Shown here: piece after piece, positions 33,287 through 39,450 of the stretch
Layout of the letters: each line of letters begins with the position of its first letter
Position numbering within the stretch: position 1 is the first letter of the stretch
Assembly: GCA_003343905.1 (NCBI GenBank)
Contig: QAKI01000034.1
Coordinates: forward strand, 1-39,450
Reading direction: 5' to 3'
From: Subdoligranulum variabile
Lineage (GTDB): Bacteria; Bacillota; Clostridia; Oscillospirales; Ruminococcaceae
Length of the DNA stretch: 39,450 bases
Translations under genes and position numbers: made by a program
The notes under the pieces: model-generated
Told to the model about the DNA's origin: nothing
Database searches by the model: none
The model's input: the letters and a program-made list of their open reading frames with translations, nothing else

Positions 33287-33463
33287 GTCGCTGTCGGCGG
33301 ACATGTGCCGCCGACAGCGACACATACAGGGAAATTTTACCCAAAATTGTGTGCGAGGCGCGAGCGCCGAGTGCGCAATTTGGGGTAAAATTTTGTCGAA
33401 GGGGAATCCAAAGGGGGAAACAGGAGCGTTAGGCATCCGCCGTGCGCGACTGTTGCCCTCTTT
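33287..33463. repeat. structured 178-base repeat, copy 1
   Basis: Three hairpins in series. H1: perfect 14-bp stem (33287-33300 with 33308-33321), loop ACATGTG. H2: long AT-rich stem (33332-33354 with 33371-33393), tandem G-A/A-G mismatches, then a small GGCG/CGCC hairpin. H3: 33411-33462, again with tandem G-A mismatches, then GCGT/GCGC, a TA/GT internal loop and GGC/GCC. It is about 83% identical (hand count) to copy 2 at 39073-39250, with most differences compensatory within stems. Its H3 overlaps the 3' end of the pseudouridine synthase gene. Confidence 0.9.
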
Positions 33464-34166
33464 GAAGGTTCAGCAGTTCTTCGGGCGTCAGTTCCCGCCA
33501 CTGGCCGGGAGCCAGCGCCGGGTCCAGCGCCACGCCGCCGATGGCCTGCCGGTGCAGGGCGTTGACCCCCGCGCCAAAGACGCCGAACATCCGCTTGATC
33601 TGATGGTAGACCCCCTGCCGCAGCGTGACCCGCACCACGCAGGGGTCCGCGCCCGCGGGCTCGGCTTCGGCCGGGGCCATCCGCTGGCCGTCCGCCAGCG
33701 TGACCCCCGCGGCAAAGCCCTGCCGCATGGCGTCGGTCAGCGGCGTATCCAGCATGACAAGGTATTCCTTCGCCACATGATGGGCGGGCGAAAGCAGGTC
33801 ATGGGCCAGCGCGCCGTCGTCGGTCAGCAGCACAAAGCCGGTGCTGGTCTTGTCCAGCCGCCCGGCCGGGAACAGCGCCCGCCGGGGGTAGGCAGCGGCC
33901 ACCAGATCCACCACGGTGGTGTCGCGTTTATCCCGGCTGGCGCTGACTACGCCTTCGGGCTTGTTGAGCATCAGGTACACAAACTTCTGGTAGGTCCCGG
34001 CCAGCGGCGCGCCGTCCAGCAGGATGGCGGCATCCTCCGGCACCTGGGTGTCCGCCTTGCGGCAGACGGCCCCCGCCACGGCCACCCGCCCTTTCATGAC
34101 GGCTTTGCGGCTTTCGCTGCGGGTCATGCCGGTGCGCTCGGCCAGGTAACGATCCAGCCGCATCAT
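33429..34166 (-). CDS. RsuA/RluB-family pseudouridine synthase
   Basis: A 245-residue enzyme that isomerises a uridine in rRNA to pseudouridine. It has an N-terminal S4 RNA-binding domain (LDRYLAERTGMTRSESRKAV) and the catalytic motif GRLDKTSTGFVLLT with the nucleophilic aspartate, followed by HHVAKEYLV and GVYHQIKRMFG. AGGAG lies eight bases before the ATG at 34166, which overlaps the ybaK stop by four bases. Its last dozen codons and stop lie inside hairpin 3 of the structured repeat, so the native C terminus was probably replaced. The exact rRNA target (16S or 23S) is not decidable. Confidence 0.9.
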   Translation of the reverse strand: MMRLDRYLAERTGMTRSESRKAVMKGRVAVAGAVCRKADTQVPEDAAILLDGAPLAGTYQKFVYLMLNKPEGVVSASRDKRDTTVVDLVAAAYPRRALFPAGRLDKTSTGFVLLTDDGALAHDLLSPAHHVAKEYLVMLDTPLTDAMRQGFAAGVTLADGQRMAPAEAEPAGADPCVVRVTLRQGVYHQIKRMFGVFGAGVNALHRQAIGGVALDPALAPGQWRELTPEELLNLQRGQQSRTADA

Positions 34167-34657
34167 AGGGCGTGCTCCTGGGTGATGGCCGCCGTTTTGC
34201 CCCGCACCGCGCGGATCAGGTCGGCGGGGGCGCACTCGATCTGGGTGCCGATGCGCCCGCCCGATACCAGCACCGTGGGCTGGGCCAGGCAGCTTTCGTC
34301 AAAGACCGTGACGTACTGCTTCTTCATGCCCACCGGGCTGCACCCGCCCCGGATATAGCCGGTGACCTTGTTGATGTCGGCCACATGGATCATGGCCACG
34401 CTCTTGACCCCGGCGGCTTTGGCGGCTTTTTTCAGGTCCAGTTCCGCCAGCACCGGCACCACGAACACATAATAGTTGCGGTCGGCCCCCTGGGTGACCA
34501 GCGTTTTGAACACCCGCGCCGGGTCCTGCCCGGTCAGCCGGGCCACCGTGGCGCCGTCCACGGCCTGGCCTTCCTCATGCGGGTATTCATGCGCCGTATA
34601 GGCGATCTTGGCGCGTTCCAGCATCCGCATAGCGTTCGTTTTTGCTTCCTTTGCCAT
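34163..34657 (-). CDS. ybaK: Cys-tRNA(Pro)/Cys-tRNA(Cys) deacylase YbaK
   Basis: A 164-residue trans-editing enzyme that hydrolyses Cys wrongly attached to tRNA-Pro. The YbaK/EbsC fold is recognised by TNAMRMLERAKI, the YPHEEGQAVDG segment, RVFKTLVTQG with the conserved catalytic-site lysine, GYIRGGCSPVGMKK, and the late LVSGGRIG. The length is typical. It is first in a two-gene unit with the pseudouridine synthase and is transcribed away from the DAHP synthase gene. Confidence 0.93.
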   Translation of the reverse strand: MAKEAKTNAMRMLERAKIAYTAHEYPHEEGQAVDGATVARLTGQDPARVFKTLVTQGADRNYYVFVVPVLAELDLKKAAKAAGVKSVAMIHVADINKVTGYIRGGCSPVGMKKQYVTVFDESCLAQPTVLVSGGRIGTQIECAPADLIRAVRGKTAAITQEHAL

Positions 34658-34695
34658 CCTGCTTCCCCCGTTTTTTCTGACGATCTTTGCCCTTT

Positions 34696-34724
34696 ATTAT
34701 AAGGCGGGAAGAAAATTTGCGCAA
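34696..34724 (-). promoter_or_regulatory. promoter of ybaK and the pseudouridine synthase
   Basis: Minus-strand TTGCGC (34719-34724), 17-base spacer, TATAAT (34696-34701). Its -35 box is five bases from that of the opposite aroF promoter. Confidence 0.82.
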
Positions 34725-34729
34725 GGGCC

Positions 34730-34758
34730 TTGACTTTAGCACTGTAAAGCGTTAAAAT
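34730..34758 (+). promoter_or_regulatory. promoter of the DAHP synthase gene
   Basis: Plus-strand TTGACT (34730-34735), 17-base spacer, TAAAAT (34753-34758), back to back with the ybaK promoter. The leader of about 37 bases is too short for an attenuator or T-box. Confidence 0.85.
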
Positions 34759-34801
34759 CCCGTATAGAAACATAGAAAAAACAAGACAGGAGCATGACGC
34801 C

Positions 34802-35821
34802 ATGATCATCGTACTGAAGCAAAACGCCCCCGCCGCCCAGGTGCAGTCCTTCTGCGCCGAGCTGAAGACCATGGGGTTTGAGATCAATGATTCCGTGGGC
34901 AGCGACACCCACATCCTGGGCCTGATCGGCGACACCAAGGCCCTGGCCGAAAGCTGGGTGCTGGCCAACCCGGTGGTGGAGACCTGCCGCCGGGTCAGCG
35001 AACCGTACAAGAAAGCCAACCGCAAGTTCCACCCCGACGATACGGTGGTGGACGTGGCCGGGCACAAGATCGGCGGCGGGCATTTTGCCGTGATGGCCGG
35101 GCCATGCAGCGTGGAAGGCCCCGAACAGATCACCGGCATCGCCCGCCGGGTGCAGGCCGCCGGGGCAAGCATCCTGCGGGGCGGCGCGTTCAAGCCCCGC
35201 ACCAGCCCCTACAGTTTCCAGGGCCTGCGGGCCGAAGGGCTGGAACTGCTGCAACAGGCCCGCGCCGCCACCGGGCAGCCCATCGTGACCGAACTGATGA
35301 ACAACGAACATATCCCGCTGTTTGAGGAAGCCGGGGTGGATATGATCCAGATCGGCGCGCGCAATATGCAGAACTTTGAACTGCTCAAAGCCGTGGGGCG
35401 GCTACAGGTGCCCGTGCTGCTCAAACGTGGGCTTTCCTCCACGCTGGAAGAACTGGTCATGAGCGCCGAGTACATCATGGCCGAGGGCAACCCCAACGTG
35501 GTGCTGTGCGAGCGCGGCATCCGCACCTTTGAGCCGAGCATGCGCAACACGCTGGACCTTTCCGCCGTGCCAATGCTGAAAAAGATGACCCATCTGCCCG
35601 TGGTGGTGGACCCCAGCCACGCGGCGGGCATCGCCTTTATGGTACAGCCGCTGGCCCAGGCCGCGGTGGCCGCCGGGGCCGACGGCCTGATGATCGAAGT
35701 CCACAACGACCCGGCCCGCGCCAAGAGCGACGGCGCCCAGAGCCTGACCCCCGACCAGTTCGACGCGCTGATGGCGGTGATCCGCCCTGAACTGGAGTTC
35801 TTCGGCAAAACGCTGAACTGA
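34802..35821 (+). CDS. aroF: 3-deoxy-7-phosphoheptulonate (DAHP) synthase
   Basis: First enzyme of the shikimate pathway: condenses phosphoenolpyruvate with erythrose 4-phosphate. The 339-residue protein is of the type found in Thermotoga and many Firmicutes, with an N-terminal ferredoxin-like regulatory domain (1 to about 70, MIIVLKQNAP) and a TIM barrel carrying AGPCSVEG, GGAFKPRTSPYSFQG, LKRG, LCERGIRTFE and DPSHAAG. The N-terminal domain mediates inhibition by an aromatic amino acid in characterised relatives. AGGAG lies nine bases before the ATG. Single-gene unit with its own promoter and terminator. Confidence 0.95.
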   Translation: MIIVLKQNAPAAQVQSFCAELKTMGFEINDSVGSDTHILGLIGDTKALAESWVLANPVVETCRRVSEPYKKANRKFHPDDTVVDVAGHKIGGGHFAVMAGPCSVEGPEQITGIARRVQAAGASILRGGAFKPRTSPYSFQGLRAEGLELLQQARAATGQPIVTELMNNEHIPLFEEAGVDMIQIGARNMQNFELLKAVGRLQVPVLLKRGLSSTLEELVMSAEYIMAEGNPNVVLCERGIRTFEPSMRNTLDLSAVPMLKKMTHLPVVVDPSHAAGIAFMVQPLAQAAVAAGADGLMIEVHNDPARAKSDGAQSLTPDQFDALMAVIRPELEFFGKTLN

Positions 35822-35884
35822 TCCCGCCTGCCATACAGGAAAATCGGCCCGGAATCGCCCCTTTTCTTCCAAAATCATCCCTTT

Positions 35885-35920
35885 CCCCGGTGCAGCCTGC
35901 GGGCTGTGCCGGGGCTTTTT
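35885..35920 (+). terminator. terminator of the DAHP synthase gene
   Basis: A 13-bp stem (35885-35897 with 35902-35914, two G-T pairs) and four-base loop, followed by CTTTTT. Confidence 0.88.
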
Positions 35921-35971
35921 CTGCCGCAGCGGGGCGGTCCAGCCCCCCGGCAGCACAATTTTTGCAGGCCG

Positions 35972-36585
35972 TTATCCGCCGGTCTTTTTCTTCAGGAGGC
36001 CATAACTTTCCACGGCGATCGCGCAGAACACCGCCCCAAACAGCACGGTGTGGAGGAGCCCCACCGGGTACGGCACGCCCCCTTCCCTGTGGAAAATCAT
36101 TGTGGACGCATACCCGGTGACCATGGAAACCGGGATAAAGGCAGCGCCCAGCACCGTGAGCCAGCTTACCCAAAAGGGCGCTTTTCCCCCGACAAGGACC
36201 CGGCGATAAAATAAGCGGCGACCCCGGCGGCCTGGATCACCATGGACCCCCAAACGACGCCCATCGTCTGCTTTTCATACCAGCCCCCGAACGCACAGAA
36301 CAGCCCGGCCACCACAAGGGCGGCGGCCACGATAAACAGGACCCTGCCCGCGGCCGCCCGGCCGCTTTGCCCCCTGTCCGCCGCCGGTTCGATCCCTTTG
36401 AGGATATAATCGGTCGTCACGCCAAAGAAATCGCTCATCATGATGATCTTTTCCAGGTCCGGCGTACTCTGTTCGCTTTCCCATTTGGAAACCGACTGCC
36501 GGGAAACGCCCACCTGGTCCGCAAGCTGTTCCTGGGATATGCCTTTCGCCTTTCTCAAATACTGGATACGGTCCGCCATGTTCAT
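35972..36585 (-). pseudogene. XRE-family HTH protein with C-terminal membrane domain, frameshifted
   Basis: Read as one gene this gives an N-terminal XRE helix-turn-helix (IQYLRKAKGISQEQLADQVGVSRQSVSKWE) and a C-terminal domain of about four membrane spans, a common clostridial layout of unknown function. The first frame (from ATG 36585, AAAGGAGG eight bases upstream) stops at 36166 after SGEKRPFG. The remaining spans continue in the -1 frame as GGKAPFWVSWL down to 35972. Adding one base in the GGGGGAAAA run near 36188 would restore the reading. The cause may be a real mutation or a homopolymer sequencing error; the run is not a good slippery heptamer. Confidence 0.8.
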
Positions 36586-36613
36586 GGGGCAGCCCTCCTT
36601 TCGTTCTGGCATG

Positions 36614-36680
36614 ATCGTAGCAGAAATACCGGTTGCATGGCTACCATCCCGGCTTGGAGATTTGTCAACCGCCGGTTGCA
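36614..36680 (-). promoter_or_regulatory. promoter and possible operators of the HTH-membrane gene
   Basis: Minus-strand extended -10 TGCTACGAT (36614-36622). Upstream lie two direct copies of CCGGTTGCA (plus strand 36629-36637 and 36672-36680), about four helical turns apart; the second is part of a perfect palindrome CAACCG-C-CGGTTG (36666-36678). This suggests autoregulation. Confidence 0.4.
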
Positions 36681-36729
36681 ACGGCGTCTGTTCGTCATTT
36701 TTTCTTCGCAGGGCGGGCGGCCGCACAGC

Positions 36730-36773
36730 AAAAACGAGCAGGCGGCGGGCCTTGCCCTTCCCCGCTTGCTCGT
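36730..36773 (-). terminator. terminator of the zinc-ribbon membrane protein gene
   Basis: Stem ACGAGCA/TGCTCGT (36734-36740 with 36767-36773) with further GC pairing inside, followed on the minus strand by five T residues. Confidence 0.75.
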
Positions 36774-36803
36774 GTGCGCCGTCTGCTTTTGCGCGTGCCG
36801 TAC

Positions 36804-37133
36804 TCAGGCCGAGCAGGAGGCGAACAGCATCGGGATGAGCTGCACTGCCAGAACAGCCAGCACCATCCACACGATGATCCCGGCGCTGCTGCGCTTGGCG
36901 GCATTCGCCTTCCGCTGCGGCTGTGCGGCGGGGCGCGGCGGCCGCTGCGCGCGCTTTACCGGCGGGCGGTCATAGACCGGCGCACGGCGGCGGGGCTTCT
37001 CCGCTTCCTGCCCGGCGGGGTGCTCTCCTTCGCCCTCGCTGCGGAGGGTGTAACGCCGCTCGGTGGCATAGGGCATGCCGCAATCCTGGCAACGCCCATC
37101 GACGACGTTGCCGCCGCAAAAACTGCATTTCAT
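36804..37133 (-). CDS. small zinc-ribbon membrane protein, function unknown
   Basis: A 109-residue protein with an N-terminal zinc ribbon (C3-x2-C6, then C15-x2-C18 in KCSFCGG and CQDCGMPY), a proline- and arginine-rich linker (about 45-82), and one C-terminal hydrophobic span (IIVWMVLAVLAVQLIPMLF). Topology is probably cytoplasmic ribbon with a tail anchor. AAAGGAGG lies six bases before the ATG. Such proteins are common in Firmicutes and uncharacterised. It stands alone with its own terminator; a TATAAT at 37203-37208 on the minus strand, with a weak -35, may be its promoter. Confidence 0.85.
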   Translation of the reverse strand: MKCSFCGGNVVDGRCQDCGMPYATERRYTLRSEGEGEHPAGQEAEKPRRRAPVYDRPPVKRAQRPPRPAAQPQRKANAAKRSSAGIIVWMVLAVLAVQLIPMLFASCSA

Positions 37134-37261
37134 AGGGTGCCTCCTTTGCTATGCGGCCCCGCCTTGCCCGCGGGCCGCGTCCGTCCTGTTCTACCTGCCT
37201 ACATTATACAGGATGGCGCCGAAAATGAACAGCCTGTTTCCCTATTTTTACCGGCAGGCGC

Positions 37262-37298
37262 AAAAAATCCCGCGACGACCGCACATTCGCCGCGGGAT
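37262..37298 (-). terminator. terminator of ilvD
   Basis: Stem ATCCCGCG/CGCGGGAT (37267-37274 with 37291-37298) followed on the minus strand by six T residues, about 20 bases past the ilvD stop. Confidence 0.85.
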
Positions 37299-37316
37299 GT
37301 TCCGTTTTTCTGCCTG

Positions 37317-38975
37317 TCAGCGCAGCACCGCGCCCAGGTTGGCGCTGGTGACCAGCCGCGCATACCGTGCCAGCCAACCCGTTTTCACGTTGGGTTCGGG
37401 CTGGACGTAGGCCGCCTTGCGGCGGGCCAGTTCTTCCTCGCTGACGGCCAGATGGATGGAGGCGTTCGGGATGTCGATCTCGATGGTATCCCCCTCTTCG
37501 ATCAGGCCGATGGGGCCGCCGGAAGCGGCTTCGGGGCTGACGTGGCCAATGGCCGCGCCGCGCGACGCGCCGGAGAACCGGCCGTCGGTGATAAGGGCCA
37601 CCGTGGTGTCCAGACGCATGCCCGCCAGCGCGCTGGTGGGGTTGAGCATCTCCCGCATGCCGGGGCCGCCCTTGGGGCCTTCGTAGCGGATGACGACCAC
37701 ATCGCCGGGATGGATCTGCCCGGCATAGATGGCGGCGATGGCGGTGTCCTCACTGTCGAACACGCGCGCCGGGCCGCTGTGGACCTGCATTTCGGGCGCG
37801 ACGGCGCTGCGCTTGACTACGCAGCCGTCGGGGGCGATGTTGCCCCAGAGGATCTGCAACCCGCCGTTGGGGCTGTAGGGGTCGTCGATGGGGCGGATGG
37901 CTTTCGTGTTCAGGACCTTCGCCCCGGCGATGTTCTCGCCCAGGGTCTTGCCGGTGACGGTGGGCACTTCCAGATCCAGCAGGCCCTTCTTCGCCAGTTC
38001 GGCCTGCACCGCCGGGATGCCGCCCGCTTCATACAGGTCGGGCATATGGGTGGGGCCTGCCGGGGCCAGATGGCAGAGGTTGGGCGTTTGGGCGCTGATC
38101 TCGTTGAAAAGTTTCAGGTCGATGGGCACGCCCGCCTCCTGGGCGATGGCCAGCAGGTGCAGCACCGTGTTGGTGGAGCAGCCCAGCGCCATATCACAGG
38201 TCAGGGCGTTGCGGATGGACCGCTCGTTGACGATCTGCCGCGCAGTGACGCCGCGCCGCACCAGATCCATGACGGCCATGCCCGCGTGTTTGGCAAGCTG
38301 CAGCCGTTTGGCGTACACCGCCGGGATCGTGCCGTTGCCGGGCAGGGCGATGCCGATGGCTTCGCACAGGCAGTTCATGCTGTTGGCCGTGTACATGCCG
38401 GAACAGGAACCGCAGCCGGGGCAGCAGTTGCAGGTGCAGTCCTCCAGTTGTTCCTCGTCGATCAGGCCCGCCTTGTAGGCGCCCACGGCTTCAAACATTT
38501 TGGAAAGGCTGACTTCCTCGCCGCCGTAGCGGCCCGCCAGCATCGGCCCGCCGGAACAGACCACCGCGGGCACGTCCATGCGCACGGCGGCCATGACCAT
38601 GCCGGGCACGATCTTATCGCAGTTGGGCACCAGCACCAGGCCGTCGAGCTGGTGGGCCATATACATGGTCTCGACGCTGTCGCAGATCAGTTCCCGGCTG
38701 GCCAGCGAGTATTTCATGCCCACATGGCCCATGGCGATGCCGTCGCACACGCCGATGGCCGGCATCAGGATGGGGGTGCCGCCGGCCATTCGCACACCGG
38801 CCTTGACGGCATCCGCGATCTTGTCCAGGTTCATGTGGCCGGGCACGATCTCGCTGTAGGCGCTCACTACGCCGATCAGGGGCCGTTCCAGCTCCTCCGG
38901 CGTGTAGCCCAGGGCGTAGAACAGGCTGCGGTTGGGAGCCCGTTCCGGGCCTTTTTTCACATTATCGCTGTTCAT
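37317..38975 (-). CDS. ilvD: dihydroxy-acid dehydratase
   Basis: Fe-S enzyme that dehydrates 2,3-dihydroxy-isovalerate and -methylvalerate in valine, leucine and isoleucine synthesis. The 552-residue protein shows VCDGIAMGH (about 77), VPNCDKIVPGM with cluster ligand Cys119, CCPGCGSCSGMYTANSM (about 190), and the C-terminal DGRFSGASRGAAIGHVSPEA. The open frame extends upstream into the spacer and repeat; the ATG at 38975, after CGGAGAG, gives the family start. It lies downstream of ilvC, separated by 283 bases that hold the structured repeat. Confidence 0.96.
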   Translation of the reverse strand: MNSDNVKKGPERAPNRSLFYALGYTPEELERPLIGVVSAYSEIVPGHMNLDKIADAVKAGVRMAGGTPILMPAIGVCDGIAMGHVGMKYSLASRELICDSVETMYMAHQLDGLVLVPNCDKIVPGMVMAAVRMDVPAVVCSGGPMLAGRYGGEEVSLSKMFEAVGAYKAGLIDEEQLEDCTCNCCPGCGSCSGMYTANSMNCLCEAIGIALPGNGTIPAVYAKRLQLAKHAGMAVMDLVRRGVTARQIVNERSIRNALTCDMALGCSTNTVLHLLAIAQEAGVPIDLKLFNEISAQTPNLCHLAPAGPTHMPDLYEAGGIPAVQAELAKKGLLDLEVPTVTGKTLGENIAGAKVLNTKAIRPIDDPYSPNGGLQILWGNIAPDGCVVKRSAVAPEMQVHSGPARVFDSEDTAIAAIYAGQIHPGDVVVIRYEGPKGGPGMREMLNPTSALAGMRLDTTVALITDGRFSGASRGAAIGHVSPEAASGGPIGLIEEGDTIEIDIPNASIHLAVSEEELARRKAAYVQPEPNVKTGWLARYARLVTSANLGAVLR

Positions 38976-39072
38976 GACTTCTCTCTCCGTTTTTTCTGTA
39001 AGGGGGCCCGCCGGGGCGGTCCGGGCACGCACATACCGCACCGCTCCGGGCGCAAAAGACAGCTTTTTTACC

Positions 39073-39250
39073 GTCTCCATCGGCGGACATGTGCCGACGA
39101 TGGAGACACATACAGGGAAATTTACCCCAAAATTGTGTGCGAGGCCCGTGGGCCGAGTGCGCGGTTTTGGGGTAAATTTTGTCGAAGGGGATTCCAAAGA
39201 GGGGAAACACGAGCCTTAGGCAATTGCCGTAGGCGAGTGTTGCCCCTTTT
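39073..39250. repeat. structured 178-base repeat, copy 2
   Basis: Same three-hairpin element as copy 1 in the same orientation. H1: 14-bp stem with one mismatch (39073-39086 with 39094-39107), identical loop ACATGTG. H2: 39118-39140 with 39157-39179, tandem G-A mismatches, inner GGCC/GGCC. H3: 39197-39250 with tandem G-A mismatches and inner GCCT/AGGC. Stem bases differ from copy 1 but pairing is kept. It begins eight bases past the ilvC stop in the direction of ilvC transcription. Confidence 0.9.
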
Positions 39251-39258
39251 GACTCTCC

Positions 39259-39450
39259 TTACTTTTTCAGCCAGCTCATCATGCTGCGCAGCTCGGCGCC
39301 CACCTTCTCGATGGGGTGTTCGGACTGCATGCGGCGCTCGGCCAGGAAGTGGGTCTTGCGGCCGCCGTTGGGGCTCATCTCGGTCAGGAACTCGCTGGCG
39401 AAGGTGCCGTCCTGGATCTCGGTCAGGACCTTCTTCATCTCCTTGCGGGT
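39259..39450 (-). CDS. ilvC: ketol-acid reductoisomerase, C-terminal part
   Basis: The last 63 residues of IlvC; the rest lies beyond the window's right edge. The enzyme isomerises and reduces acetolactate and acetohydroxybutyrate in branched-chain amino acid synthesis. The fragment shows the knotted helical domain's conserved end: MKKVLTEIQDGTFASEFL, then HPIEKVGAELRSMMSWLKK and a TAA stop. It is upstream of ilvD on the same strand, the usual ilvC-ilvD order. Confidence 0.93.
   Translation of the reverse strand, partial: TRKEMKKVLTEIQDGTFASEFLTEMSPNGGRKTHFLAERRMQSEHPIEKVGAELRSMMSWLKK

Noticed and set aside
33287..33463. Repeat as a CRISPR array or rho-independent terminator
   Set aside because: No regularly spaced short repeats, and the hairpins are not followed by T runs on either strand.
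34759..34801. T-box or aromatic amino acid attenuator before the DAHP synthase gene
   Set aside because: The leader is only about 37 bases with no stable hairpin.
35830..35860. CATACAGGAAAAT resembling the linker of the structured repeat
   Set aside because: Only about a dozen bases match and none of the three hairpins is present, so chance is likely.
36166..36200. Programmed -1 ribosomal frameshift in the HTH-membrane gene
   Set aside because: The G5A4 run does not form a good X-XXY-YYZ heptamer in the zero frame (the Glu codon would re-pair poorly), and no stimulatory structure was evident. A mutation or sequencing error is simpler.

Overview
The window looks like a chromosomal segment of a high-GC Gram-positive Clostridia, most likely of the Oscillospiraceae/Ruminococcaceae type (Faecalibacterium, Gemmiger or Subdoligranulum-like). 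This is an inference. It rests on GC-rich coding sequence, strong AAAGGAGG-type ribosome binding sites, consensus sigma-A promoters, an HPr/Crh-like protein, a PolA without proofreading motifs, a DUF1540 protein and YfhO. No plasmid, phage, insertion sequence or CRISPR signal was seen.

Layout. (1) 1-11.9 kb is housekeeping: rplM-rpsI, an HPr-like protein, yfhO-tex, yfbR, dusB, polA-tsaD. (2) 11.9-25.1 kb is one 13-gene minus-strand operon. It starts at a TTGCGA-N17-TATAAT promoter near 25.13 kb and ends at a strong bidirectional terminator at 11.85 kb. It encodes enzymes for a 3-acetamido-3,6-dideoxyhexose (FdtA/FdtB plus a hexapeptide acyltransferase), five GT2 glycosyltransferases, a GtrII-type membrane glucosyltransferase, a TupA-like ATP-grasp enzyme, a Wzm/Wzt-type ABC exporter and, last, a GT6 glycosyltransferase (the ABO blood-group transferase family). 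Together these should build, decorate and export a surface polysaccharide. (3) 25.2-25.97 kb holds a DUF1540 gene and an Arg-His-Gln tRNA operon. (4) 25.99-33.2 kb is a two-armed cluster, asnB plus a D-aspartate-ligase-like ATP-grasp gene on one side and asnB plus murE on the other, with an HTH/zinc-ribbon regulator between them. It is probably a peptidoglycan stem or cross-bridge amidation system. (5) 33.4-39.45 kb carries an RsuA-family pseudouridine synthase, ybaK, a DAHP synthase, a frameshifted HTH-membrane protein, a zinc-ribbon membrane protein, ilvD and the end of ilvC.

The most unusual element is a 178-base non-coding repeat present twice (33287-33463 and 39073-39250). Each copy folds into three hairpins. 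Most differences between the copies are compensatory changes inside the stems, and two hairpins share conserved tandem G-A mismatches. This points to selection on a folded RNA or single-stranded DNA structure. A possible decayed relative lies in the dusB leader. Copy 1 forms the 3' end of the pseudouridine synthase gene, and copy 2 sits between ilvC and ilvD.

GC content is visibly lower across about 11.9-22 kb than in the flanking DNA, especially the asnB/murE cluster, which suggests that much of the glycan operon was acquired or exchanged horizontally.
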